Below are positions 8,553-15,471 of a stretch of 36,707 bases of DNA, piece after piece (position 1 is the stretch's first letter; each line of letters opens with the position of its first letter). The DNA comes from Candidatus Heimdallarchaeota archaeon. GTDB taxonomy: Archaea > Asgardarchaeota > Heimdallarchaeia > Heimdallarchaeales > Heimdallarchaeaceae. Location: NCBI GenBank assembly GCA_023135215.1, contig JAGLTP010000691.1, positions 1 to 36,707 on the forward strand, given 5' to 3'. Made by a program: the position numbers and the translations under genes. Below the pieces are notes generated by a model, which worked only from the letters and a program-made list of their open reading frames with translations, ran no database searches and was not told the origin of the DNA.

Positions 8553-9362
8553 TTACGAAAGCGCTTTCATCAGCTCTTTCCTTAAAGTTTTCGATACATT
8601 CAAAGATTCTTTAATGACAGATAAGAGTTCATCAGTTTTATAGACTCCTGTTGCACCTTTTTGTATAGATACAATTCGGTCTTCTTCATCAAATCCTACA
8701 GTTACTCTTGCTTCACTAACTCTTTCTTCTTTGAAATTGGCATCAATTATATTATTCTCTCCAATTTTGTATGAGGTTACGGAAATAGGATAATGATCAA
8801 TTTTCAAGGGTTCTACTTCTTCTAGGATTTCCACTTCATCATTTTCAAGTATTTTTACTTTGGGAATCTTTGTAGTTGCAAGAGCAGCTACAGCACCAAT
8901 TACTGCAGCATCGAATAAATTGCCATCATGATTAAGAATGTAGAAATCTATGAATAGAATCCACACGGATTTTTTTGGTATAACACATAATTTAGATAAA
9001 TCCACACAATGAGATTCTCTAATAGCTCTATCTGTTACACGTGCTAGTTCAATTGCAGCACTACTTGGAGGTCCACTCTCAAAATAGGGAGAAGCTATTG
9101 GTGATAATTCTGCGGTTGTGGTGATAACTCCAGTATCTGGAGTATCAGGGAATGGAGAACCTAATAGTGCCTTTATACCTACAATTAATTTAGATCCTCC
9201 TAAGTTAACAATTGCAGAACCTTCTGCCTTTTGAACAAGGTTAATTTCAAGTTCAACACTTCGTGCTTGATTGAATTCTCTACCATCTATTCTTTTCTTT
9301 TGTTCCAGTAAGGATTTAATGTAATCTTTTTCAATTTCACTTATAACAAAATCGTCGCCCAT
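8553..9362 (-). CDS. rrp42: Exosome core subunit Rrp42
   Basis: Rrp42 is the non-catalytic RNase PH-fold partner that forms the hexameric ring of the archaeal exosome with Rrp41. The 269 residues show the family start (a helix, then KKRIDGREFNQARSVELEI), the GSAIVNLGGSKLIVGIKALLGSPFPDTPDTG strands, and LFIDFYILNHDGNLFDAAVIGAVAAL. The catalytic-site pattern of Rrp41 is not kept, as expected for Rrp42. It is adjacent to rrp41 with no intervening base. Confidence 0.95.
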   Translation of the reverse strand: MGDDFVISEIEKDYIKSLLEQKKRIDGREFNQARSVELEINLVQKAEGSAIVNLGGSKLIVGIKALLGSPFPDTPDTGVITTTAELSPIASPYFESGPPSSAAIELARVTDRAIRESHCVDLSKLCVIPKKSVWILFIDFYILNHDGNLFDAAVIGAVAALATTKIPKVKILENDEVEILEEVEPLKIDHYPISVTSYKIGENNIIDANFKEERVSEARVTVGFDEEDRIVSIQKGATGVYKTDELLSVIKESLNVSKTLRKELMKALS

Positions 9363-10274
9363 TTATTTAGCCTCCTTTTCGTCTTTAACCTCGGGTTTGG
9401 GTTCTTCCTTAGGTTCAGTTTTAGGTTCCTCTTTGGGTTTAGCTTTGATTTCAGGTTTGGGAGCCACTTTGGGCTCTTCCTTGGGTTCTTCTTTAACCGC
9501 TTTTGGTTTTTCTTCTTTTTTTGTTTCCTTTACATCTACAGACACTTCTGCTCTTATTGCCGCGTATTTGTCTTGTAGTGCTTTCTTTTGAATATCGTAA
9601 ATTTCAGTAGCGCCTTTGATTGAAAGCTTTAAACATTCTTCAAATTGCTCAAAAGTAAATACACCATCCAATTGGACTAGTGATATCTCATCTAGAACTG
9701 GGCAATAACCAACTGGTACATCCCCAGAACCCTTTTGATCTTCTATATCATGAAGATCAAGTACAACTTTATCATTAATTAAGCCACCAGCTACGGATGC
9801 AATCAGCCCCCTCATCGGAATCCCTGCATCAGCAAGTGCTACGGATGCAGCAGTTAGACTTGCACACCTGGTACCTCCATCTGCTTGTAACACTTGAAGG
9901 TAGACATCAATTGTTGTTCTTGGATATTTTTCTGTAAACACTACGGAAGTGAGTGCATTACTAATAATCATTGATATTTCTTTTTCTCTTCTAGATGGAG
10001 CAGGGCTTTTTCTATCATTAACAGAGAAAGTTGACATCCTATAAAAACACTGAATTAATGCTCTATCAGGGAGAGCACGGTGTTTAGGATGAAGTTCCCT
10101 TGGTCCATAAACTGCAGCGATAATAATATTCTTTCCCATGCGGATTTCTGCAGAACCATCCGCATTTTCTAATACTCCTATTTTGATACTTATTGGTCTT
10201 AGTTCATCGAAATTTCGACCATCAAGTCTTTTTCCTTTTTCATCTATTAGTTGAACAGTTCCATCTCCTGCCAT
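9363..10274 (-). CDS. rrp41: Exosome catalytic subunit Rrp41 with a long KEEPK tail
   Basis: Rrp41 is the phosphorolytic 3'-5' exoribonuclease subunit of the exosome. Core features: LIDEKGKRLDGRNFDELRP near the N-terminus, AAVYGPRELHPKH, and the conserved VYLQVLQADGGTRCASLTAAS and GLINDKVVLDLHDIED segments that carry active-site residues. The core ends near residue 245, where archaeal Rrp41 normally stops. It is followed by about 55 residues of low-complexity Lys/Glu/Pro sequence made of near-repeats of KEEPK, which is not a usual part of the family. The ATG at 10274 is preceded by GGTGA, which overlaps the rrp4 stop; the in-frame GTG at 10283 lies inside that signal. Operon neighbours are rrp4 and rrp42. 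Confidence 0.95.
   Translation of the reverse strand: MAGDGTVQLIDEKGKRLDGRNFDELRPISIKIGVLENADGSAEIRMGKNIIIAAVYGPRELHPKHRALPDRALIQCFYRMSTFSVNDRKSPAPSRREKEISMIISNALTSVVFTEKYPRTTIDVYLQVLQADGGTRCASLTAASVALADAGIPMRGLIASVAGGLINDKVVLDLHDIEDQKGSGDVPVGYCPVLDEISLVQLDGVFTFEQFEECLKLSIKGATEIYDIQKKALQDKYAAIRAEVSVDVKETKKEEKPKAVKEEPKEEPKVAPKPEIKAKPKEEPKTEPKEEPKPEVKDEKEAK
9372..9545 (-). repeat. Low-complexity Lys/Glu/Pro-coding repeats in rrp41
   Basis: The 3' end of rrp41 consists of short imperfect DNA repeats on the plus strand around gggttcttcctt and ggttcctctttg, encoding K-E-E-P-K and K-x-E-P-K units. The unit period is mostly 12-15 nt and in frame, consistent with expansion by replication slippage. 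Confidence 0.6.
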
Positions 10275-10279
10275 AAATT

Positions 10280-10981
10280 TCACCTAATTTCATTATTATT
10301 ATTTTCCGATAATAAGTCTCGAATTCTATCGGTTAACCCTTGTGTATGAGCTTCTAATTCTATTTTCTTTATTGATTCTATTGCTTTCAGTTCGTCTTCT
10401 TTCTTCTTACCTTGAATCCAGATTCTTCCATTTTGACCGGTTATAATCTGTGTTCTAGTTAATCTCTTTACCATGTTAATCATTGTACCTCTCTTTCCAA
10501 TTACACGAGGTATATGTGCAGCTTCAATTTCGATAATTCTGCCACCTCTCAATTTTCCAAGTCCTCTTTCATTTGTGATAACTTGGGGATCTCTAGTTCT
10601 ATCAAAACTAGCTATTTTGGTAAGAATTATATCACCAACATCGAAGATTCTTCTTGCATCATCTTTTACGGGATCAAATTTCTTTTCAGTAGCGTTATTT
10701 GCTAGTAGTACAGCAATATAAGGGGAACCAATATCAATTAACCAATTTGTTAACCCAACTTCAACTATTTTTCCAATTACTAAATCTCCGGGTCTAGGAA
10801 CATATTTTCCTTTCAAGGATTTTACTTGAATAAAATCTCCTTTATCTTGAAAAAGACCGACAACTGTTGAATAATAGAAGTTTCCTCTTTTTATAACACC
10901 CTCGCCACATCGTATAGTTCCCTCAGCTAATATATCACCAGGGATAACTATTGCATGGTTTTCTAATGCTATCTTAGACAT
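10280..10981 (-). CDS. rrp4: Exosome RNA-binding cap subunit Rrp4
   Basis: Rrp4 caps the exosome ring and feeds RNA to the channel. The 233 residues show the family order: an N-terminal domain (residues 1-60, with VIPGDILAEGT), an S1 domain (about 65-140, with VPRPGDLVIGKIVEVG...WLIDIGSPYIAVL), and a KH domain (about 145-220) with the GxxG loop as IPRVIGKRGTMI. A short Asn-rich tail (ENNNNEIR) ends the protein. Its stop codon TGA overlaps the Shine-Dalgarno site of rrp41, so the two are translationally coupled. It lies 20 nt after the SBDS gene. Confidence 0.95.
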   Translation of the reverse strand: MSKIALENHAIVIPGDILAEGTIRCGEGVIKRGNFYYSTVVGLFQDKGDFIQVKSLKGKYVPRPGDLVIGKIVEVGLTNWLIDIGSPYIAVLLANNATEKKFDPVKDDARRIFDVGDIILTKIASFDRTRDPQVITNERGLGKLRGGRIIEIEAAHIPRVIGKRGTMINMVKRLTRTQIITGQNGRIWIQGKKKEDELKAIESIKKIELEAHTQGLTDRIRDLLSENNNNEIR

Positions 10982-11000
10982 TTTTCTCGACCTTTAAAGT

Positions 11001-11747
11001 TTATTCTGACAATCTTTCTAACACTTTAACTTGTGCTTTACCTTTTGTACGAGAAGTTATTTGTTCCAAAAAATCTGCTTGTGTTCCAGAAGGTATTTGA
11101 ACTAAAACAACCAAACTGCCATCAGATAACCATTCTTCTTGAACTAAATTTCCGGATGAAAGAACGTAACCATATAATGATCCTGTAAAACTTGGAGGAA
11201 TTTTCAAGGCTAATTTTACTGATTCAAGCCTGATAGGCATAATTGGTTTAAGCAAATCAATAATTTCTAAAGCCTGTATTTTAATTTCTTCCTTATAATC
11301 AATATTAACTCCCAAATCCATTATTGCTTTATCAATCCTATCTTTAGGTATAGGAGTATTTTCTCTGGGATTAATACAGTGAATATGAATAAAATTAACA
11401 ATCTCTGCTCGTTTTTCCTTCAATATTTCATTTCTTTGCTCAGCTGTTAATTGAAGCTGACCATCTTTTAAAATACGCAAAGCAATATCTCTTTCACTTG
11501 CTTCTTCCCCGAATACAGCTAAAATATCATCTTCAGAAGATCTGTGACCACGAGAAACATTTTCATAAACTTGTAATGTATCAAAAATATCATCGGGGTC
11601 TATTTCTTCTCCCTGTAAAAATAACCAAGCTGATTCTGGATTAACCAGCAATTCAAACCTTCTTCCATGCGCTTGGTATCGGACAAGAGACTTACCTTTT
11701 AAATCAATTCTTTTGTCTCCGGTAATAGCGCCATGATCTCGTACCAT
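11001..11747 (-). CDS. sdo1: Ribosome maturation protein SBDS (Sdo1)
   Basis: The archaeal SBDS homologue of about 248 residues. In eukaryotes SBDS/Sdo1, with EFL1, removes eIF6 from the 60S subunit; archaeal homologues are thought to act in ribosome maturation or recycling. Domains: an FYSH domain (about 1-90, with KSLVRYQAHGRRFELLV), a central helical domain (about 95-165, with QRNEILKEKRAEIVNFIHIHCINPRENTPIP) and a C-terminal ferredoxin-like domain. It is the first gene of the exosome operon, a classical archaeal arrangement. The ATG at 11747 is used; a GTG at 11756 in frame is possible. Its promoter lies in the 124-nt divergent region shared with THEP1. Confidence 0.95.
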   Translation of the reverse strand: MVRDHGAITGDKRIDLKGKSLVRYQAHGRRFELLVNPESAWLFLQGEEIDPDDIFDTLQVYENVSRGHRSSEDDILAVFGEEASERDIALRILKDGQLQLTAEQRNEILKEKRAEIVNFIHIHCINPRENTPIPKDRIDKAIMDLGVNIDYKEEIKIQALEIIDLLKPIMPIRLESVKLALKIPPSFTGSLYGYVLSSGNLVQEEWLSDGSLVVLVQIPSGTQADFLEQITSRTKGKAQVKVLERLSE

Positions 11748-11811
11748 AGCATTCACACTTTTGTAAACTTAGTAAATATTGTTCAGTTTTATTGATAGTT
11801 AAAGTGCCAGA

Positions 11812-11851
11812 TTTATAAGACTTTTTAAGTTTGAGATATAGAAATTCTATA
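11812..11851 (+). promoter_or_regulatory. Promoter region of the THEP1 gene with a 15-nt palindrome
   Basis: Two TATA-like elements, TTTATAAG (11812-11819) and TTTTTAAG (11822-11829), precede a perfect odd palindrome TATAGAA-A-TTCTATA at 11837-11851. The palindrome falls where transcription would start, so it could be an operator for a dimeric regulator (inference). Confidence 0.4.
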
Positions 11852-11880
11852 GATAATCACAATACTGATGTGGTAAACAA

Positions 11881-12408
11881 ATGAACAATATTCTAATTAC
11901 TGGTTTACCAGGGGTTGGAAAAACTACTCTCATAACTCAAATCTTGAAAGAACTCAAAGTGAGGGCTATTGGATTTGTAACAAAAGAGCTACGAAAGGAG
12001 GGTAGTCGATACGGATTTACTGTTGAAACTTTATCTGGTACAAGCATGCTATTAGCATCAAAAAAAGAAAAATACTGTAAATACAGAGTGGGAAAATATT
12101 GTGTTTATGTGGAAAATGTTGATTCTATAGTTAAGATATTGGAAGAAGAAATCAGAAAGAAATCTTATAGCATGATCGTTATAGATGAAATTGGTAAAAT
12201 GGAGTTGTTCTCACCTAATTTTAAGAAGTTTTTATTAAATAGTTTAGAAGAACAAAAAGTATTTGGAACAATCATGATGAGAGATAACTCTTTTACTAAG
12301 GAAATTAAAACCAGGCCAGATGTAAAACTTTACAACATTGATAGAACAAATCGCGATTGGGTAAAACAAATAATTTCGAGAAAGATTATGGATAATCAGA
12401 GATTATGA
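11881..12408 (+). CDS. THEP1-type nucleoside-triphosphatase
   Basis: A 175-residue P-loop NTPase of the THEP1 family (hydrolysis of nucleoside triphosphates, human homologue NTPCR). Walker A is GLPGVGKTT at residues 8-16 and Walker B is SMIVIDEIGKMELFS, the family's strongest signature. The length matches archaeal THEP1 proteins (about 170-180). The cellular role of the family is unknown. It starts at an ATG with no clear Shine-Dalgarno site and lies divergent from the exosome operon. The 69-nt gap to the next gene contains that gene's own TATA box. Confidence 0.9.
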   Translation: MNNILITGLPGVGKTTLITQILKELKVRAIGFVTKELRKEGSRYGFTVETLSGTSMLLASKKEKYCKYRVGKYCVYVENVDSIVKILEEEIRKKSYSMIVIDEIGKMELFSPNFKKFLLNSLEEQKVFGTIMMRDNSFTKEIKTRPDVKLYNIDRTNRDWVKQIISRKIMDNQRL

Positions 12409-12436
12409 AAAATCACTTTCTAGCCTTTAGCAATGA

Positions 12437-12444
12437 TTTTATAT
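12437..12444 (+). promoter_or_regulatory. TATA box of the coiled-coil/proline-rich gene
   Basis: TTTTATAT predicts transcription from about 12466. This leaves a leader of about 12 nt before the ATG at 12478 and excludes the in-frame upstream starts at 12433 and 12457. Confidence 0.55.
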
Positions 12445-12477
12445 GCACATAATATAATGGTAAATTGTAGATTCAAG

Positions 12478-13335
12478 ATGTCAAAGAAAGATGAATTCAA
12501 ATCACTTGTTGGTTCCATTAACATGGTAAAGAACATGGTTGAAAGCATTGTTTCAGCAGTTCAAGAACGTTTCAAAGATTATGATAATGTTGTAGTATCA
12601 TTAAGGGAGAGATTAGATAAACTAGAAGCTCAATCGGGACAAAGTACATCTACTCAAGCAGTACCAACAGATGCAGCAAATCTAGTTAACAAAATAGAGC
12701 AATTAACAAAAAGAATGGATAGCTTAAATGAACGAATACTGCTCATAGAAGCAACAAAAAGTGTTCATGATGAAACTATAGTTGAACCCACAGATGTTCA
12801 AGCAATAAAAGATATAGCAGCAGAAGCTCCATCAGCAGTACCTGCACCTGTTCCAACACCAGTACCTGAAGAAGCTGAAGCAATTGCTGAATTTGAAATT
12901 CCGACAGAAGATCCTGAGAAGGATTTAACATCAATCCCCGCACCACCAACACCTGAATCTATTCCAACTCCAAGAGCAGAAATTCCTTCAGCACCACCAA
13001 CACAGAAAATTGAGGAAGTAGAACTTCCAAAAGTTGCACCATTTGCTCCTCCTACTGAAATCCCAGCACCACCAGCACCTAAGCCTGCAACACAAATTAC
13101 AGAAGATGTTGAAAGAGACGTAAGTCCCATTTCTAAACAGGTAAGTGGAAGCATACCTATGCCTCCTAAAAAAGAAGGGGTCACAGATGCAACAGAAATT
13201 CAGCCTTCCGTTCTTAAGACTGAAGAAGAAGCCACAGTACCAGAAGAAGGAAAATCAGCAGAGATTTTTGGTGAGGCTGTCAGCGGTGATAAAGCAGAAC
13301 TTCTTAAAGCTTTGAAGAAATTAGAAGATCTTTAA
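12478..13335 (+). CDS. Coiled-coil, proline-rich adaptor-like protein with a PSAP motif
   Basis: About 285 residues. Residues 1-95 are amphipathic helix/coiled coil (FKSLVGSINMVKNMVESIV, then SLRERLDKLE and NKIEQLTKRMDSLNERI). Residues about 105-255 are a disordered Pro/Ala/Glu-rich linker with many PxP units (PAPVPTPVP, IPAPPTP, IPAPPAPKP). The last 16 residues form a predicted helix, DKAELLKALKKLEDL. Residues 170-173 read P-S-A-P, the kind of late-domain motif bound by the UEV domain of Tsg101. A Vps23/Tsg101-like gene lies 1.4 kb away. I do not recognise a family. Function is unknown; a scaffold or adaptor is plausible (inference). It may be cotranscribed with the glycosyltransferase gene 48 nt downstream. 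Confidence 0.7.
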   Translation: MSKKDEFKSLVGSINMVKNMVESIVSAVQERFKDYDNVVVSLRERLDKLEAQSGQSTSTQAVPTDAANLVNKIEQLTKRMDSLNERILLIEATKSVHDETIVEPTDVQAIKDIAAEAPSAVPAPVPTPVPEEAEAIAEFEIPTEDPEKDLTSIPAPPTPESIPTPRAEIPSAPPTQKIEEVELPKVAPFAPPTEIPAPPAPKPATQITEDVERDVSPISKQVSGSIPMPPKKEGVTDATEIQPSVLKTEEEATVPEEGKSAEIFGEAVSGDKAELLKALKKLEDL

Positions 13336-13383
13336 AGTTCCAGCAATCGGAAATTTCAAATATGGTTCTCAAAGATTTGCTTA

Positions 13384-14412
13384 ATGGTTATTTCAATTCC
13401 GCCTATTGCGATATATATTATTACATTTTTTATACCTTTGATTCTCACATTCATTGTATTACCTTTTCACATAAGATTTATGCTAAAGAAAGGAATTTTT
13501 GGAATTGATATTCATAAGGAGAGTAAACCGAAAGTTGCAGAAATGGGTGGAGTAATAATTCTCTTATCCATAATTCTTACATCCATAGTAGGGATTTTGC
13601 TAGTTGATAATAACGTAGATAGACTCAAAATAGGAATATTCTGCATAACAGTATTGATAGCAGGAATCATAGGATTGATTGATGATTTAATTAGACTTAG
13701 TGCATTACTAAAACCCTTGTTGCTCCTATTAGCATCAGTACCAATTATTGCATCAGGAATGTTTTCACCAGAACCAGTCCTACCATTTGTAGGAAAAACA
13801 AGATTAACAATAGTCTATTATGTATTGTTGCCTTTTATCATTGCGGTTCCTTCGAATGCAGTAAACATGTTAGATGTCTTCAATGGTTCAATGGCATTAG
13901 CTACGATTTTAGTACTAGTAGCAGTGTTCTTTGCCAATATGATAATCTTTCGAGGAGGAATCGAAAATCTTGATTTGACTTATGTATTCATCTTAATGAT
14001 GATAGCAACTCTAATTGCGTTCTGGTTTTTCAACCGTTATCCAGCTAAAGTTTTTGCAGGAGATACAGGGAGTTTAGCTATTGGTGCATCACTAGGAGCA
14101 ATAGCAGTACTTGGACAGCTTGAAGTTGTTGTGATTATCGCTATGATACCTTTTATTATGAATTCTTTCGGCATAATTAGTAGTGTTAGAGGGTTGATGG
14201 AAAGAAGAGAGATGGTGAGACCTACGAAAATGACTCATGATTGGAAAATACAATCCACTGGAGATTCGAAAGCTCCTATCACACTTGTGGGTTTGGTTAT
14301 TCAAAAAGAACCTCTACATGAGAAAGACATTGTTAAAAGTTTCAGTATTCTCACCTTTATAAGTGGGATATTTGCTCTGATAACTGCAGTTTTGATTTGG
14401 TTGGTGATATAA
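13384..14412 (+). CDS. UDP-GlcNAc-1-phosphate transferase-like membrane enzyme (DPAGT1/MraY family)
   Basis: A 342-residue multi-pass protein of the polyprenol-phosphate N-acetylhexosamine-1-phosphate transferase family (Alg7/DPAGT1, AglH, MraY, WecA). These enzymes start lipid-linked oligosaccharide synthesis, in archaea mainly for N-glycosylation. Motifs in order: KPKVAEMGG (cytoplasmic loop 1), the DD pair in GLIDDLIR, NAVNMLDVFNG (the DNxxNxxDG-like catalytic motif), FAGDTGSLAIG, and the His-loop region REMVRPTKMTH. About ten hydrophobic helices are visible. Its stop codon overlaps the start of the next gene (TAATG), which shows coupling. The exact sugar is not certain. Confidence 0.85.
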   Translation: MVISIPPIAIYIITFFIPLILTFIVLPFHIRFMLKKGIFGIDIHKESKPKVAEMGGVIILLSIILTSIVGILLVDNNVDRLKIGIFCITVLIAGIIGLIDDLIRLSALLKPLLLLLASVPIIASGMFSPEPVLPFVGKTRLTIVYYVLLPFIIAVPSNAVNMLDVFNGSMALATILVLVAVFFANMIIFRGGIENLDLTYVFILMMIATLIAFWFFNRYPAKVFAGDTGSLAIGASLGAIAVLGQLEVVVIIAMIPFIMNSFGIISSVRGLMERREMVRPTKMTHDWKIQSTGDSKAPITLVGLVIQKEPLHEKDIVKSFSILTFISGIFALITAVLIWLVI

Positions 14413-14690
14413 TGAGATATTATAAAATAACAAATAGAATATCAAAAATCATTGGACTTGAAGCATTTGTGTTTGCATCATTTATAGGCATCTGTTTTCT
14501 AATTAATGCATTAATTGTTAATATTCCTGCAGTTCCTACCAAACCAGGTATAAATTTCTTGCTTGCTGCTTTAAAAGTAGGATTGAGTTTTTTGTTTGTG
14601 GGGATCTGGTTAGTTATTTGGTATATCATTACTAAGAGACTAATGAAAACGAAAAAGAAAACCAAAAGCGAAAAAAGTAGTGCTTCATGA
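14412..14690 (+). CDS. Small two-helix membrane protein coupled to the glycosyltransferase
   Basis: A 92-residue protein with two hydrophobic helices (about residues 14-40 and 55-80) and a Lys/Ser-rich tail (KKKTKSEKSSAS). The basic tail suggests a cytoplasmic C-terminus. The start ATG overlaps the stop of the preceding gene by one base. Because it is translationally coupled to a DPAGT1-like enzyme it may be an accessory subunit, analogous in arrangement only to Alg13/14-type partners; no homology is claimed. It converges with the UEV gene with a 6-nt gap. Confidence 0.65.
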   Translation: MRYYKITNRISKIIGLEAFVFASFIGICFLINALIVNIPAVPTKPGINFLLAALKVGLSFLFVGIWLVIWYIITKRLMKTKKKTKSEKSSAS

Positions 14691-14696
14691 ATCGTA

Positions 14697-15353
14697 CTAT
14701 GATTGAGCTTCTAAAAGGAATAACCTTTTCTTTAGAATATAGAACTTCTTAGCGAATTCAATGCTAGAAATTTCATAATCTTCAAATTGTTGTTCTATCG
14801 CAAAGATTTCACTTTCTACATTTAATATTTCATCTTCAATATGCTTTTGTTTCTCTTGTTGTAATGTCTTATTGCTTACTTGGCTTGGTTTCTTTGCTGA
14901 TATTTCATTTAATTCCTTCTTTTTTTCTTCGAGAATAATTGTCAATTGTTCCTTTTGTTTTGTCAATGGTGTAAGTTGATTCTGAGGGTCTATTGCTTCT
15001 GCTTTAGCTTTAATCATTCTTGCAGGAACTTTAGAAAACAACCTTATTGTTTCCACAATCACTTGAAAAATATGATAACTTGATCTCCATCTAGCAAGCA
15101 TTCTCATTTCTAGAAAATTGTCATGAGTTAAATTTGGATGTGTTATAGGGGTTATAATTTTCACTTGTGGTGGAGTTTCTGGAAAAGTATCTGTAAGATA
15201 GATTTCAACTTCTACTAATATTTCACCTTCATCTGAAATAGCGGGAACAAAACCCCTCCATTTAGTTAAATCCCCTGCGATTGGTTCAAATGCATAAGCT
15301 CTTTCCATCACAAGACTATATTCTTTTGCTAAGACGCTATCTGGAACTGTCAT
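14697..15353 (-). CDS. ESCRT-I Vps23/Tsg101-like protein: UEV domain plus steadiness-box-like C-terminus
   Basis: The protein has 218 residues. Residues 1 to about 110 have the E2/UEV fold pattern: N-terminal helix, strands (GEILVEVEIYL), the FPETPPQVKI segment, HPN at 72-74, then a helix. The region where an active E2 has its catalytic cysteine reads NFLEMRMLARWRSS, and the whole protein has no cysteine, so it is a ubiquitin-binding UEV rather than a conjugating enzyme. Residues about 125-168 are coiled coil. Residues 169-217 resemble the Tsg101 steadiness box, with shared positions such as IE-EI, I-x-x-x-x-F, K and the aromatic/leucine pattern. ESCRT-I-like proteins have been reported in Asgard archaea. 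Here it is a single gene flanked by unrelated genes, with its own promoter. Confidence 0.85.
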   Translation of the reverse strand: MTVPDSVLAKEYSLVMERAYAFEPIAGDLTKWRGFVPAISDEGEILVEVEIYLTDTFPETPPQVKIITPITHPNLTHDNFLEMRMLARWRSSYHIFQVIVETIRLFSKVPARMIKAKAEAIDPQNQLTPLTKQKEQLTIILEEKKKELNEISAKKPSQVSNKTLQQEKQKHIEDEILNVESEIFAIEQQFEDYEISSIEFAKKFYILKKRLFLLEAQS

Positions 15354-15392
15354 AATATCCTAACACCTTTCTTGTAAGTATTTCACAGCGTT

Positions 15393-15402
15393 CTATTTAT
15401 AG
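15393..15402 (-). promoter_or_regulatory. TATA box of the UEV gene
   Basis: On the minus strand the element reads CTATAAATAG, centred about 45 nt upstream of the ATG. It predicts a leader of about 18 nt containing a weak GGTG/AGGA Shine-Dalgarno site. Confidence 0.55.
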
Positions 15403-15442
15403 ATTCTCTTTTCTATTAAAACAAAATTCAACATCTCTAGAT

Positions 15443-15450
15443 TTTTATAT
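15443..15450 (+). promoter_or_regulatory. TATA box of the ABCE1 gene
   Basis: TTTTATAT lies about 26 nt before the ATG at 15472, so the transcript would be leaderless and start at that ATG rather than at 15463. Confidence 0.55.
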
Positions 15451-15471
15451 TAACATTTTTCCATGGATTTA

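Noticed and set aside
12798..13184. Long minus-strand ORF (Gly/Ser/Ala-rich) opposite the proline-rich gene.
   Set aside because: Its composition is what the reverse of Pro/Ala/Glu codons gives; no start signal and no protein-like features. It is a shadow frame.
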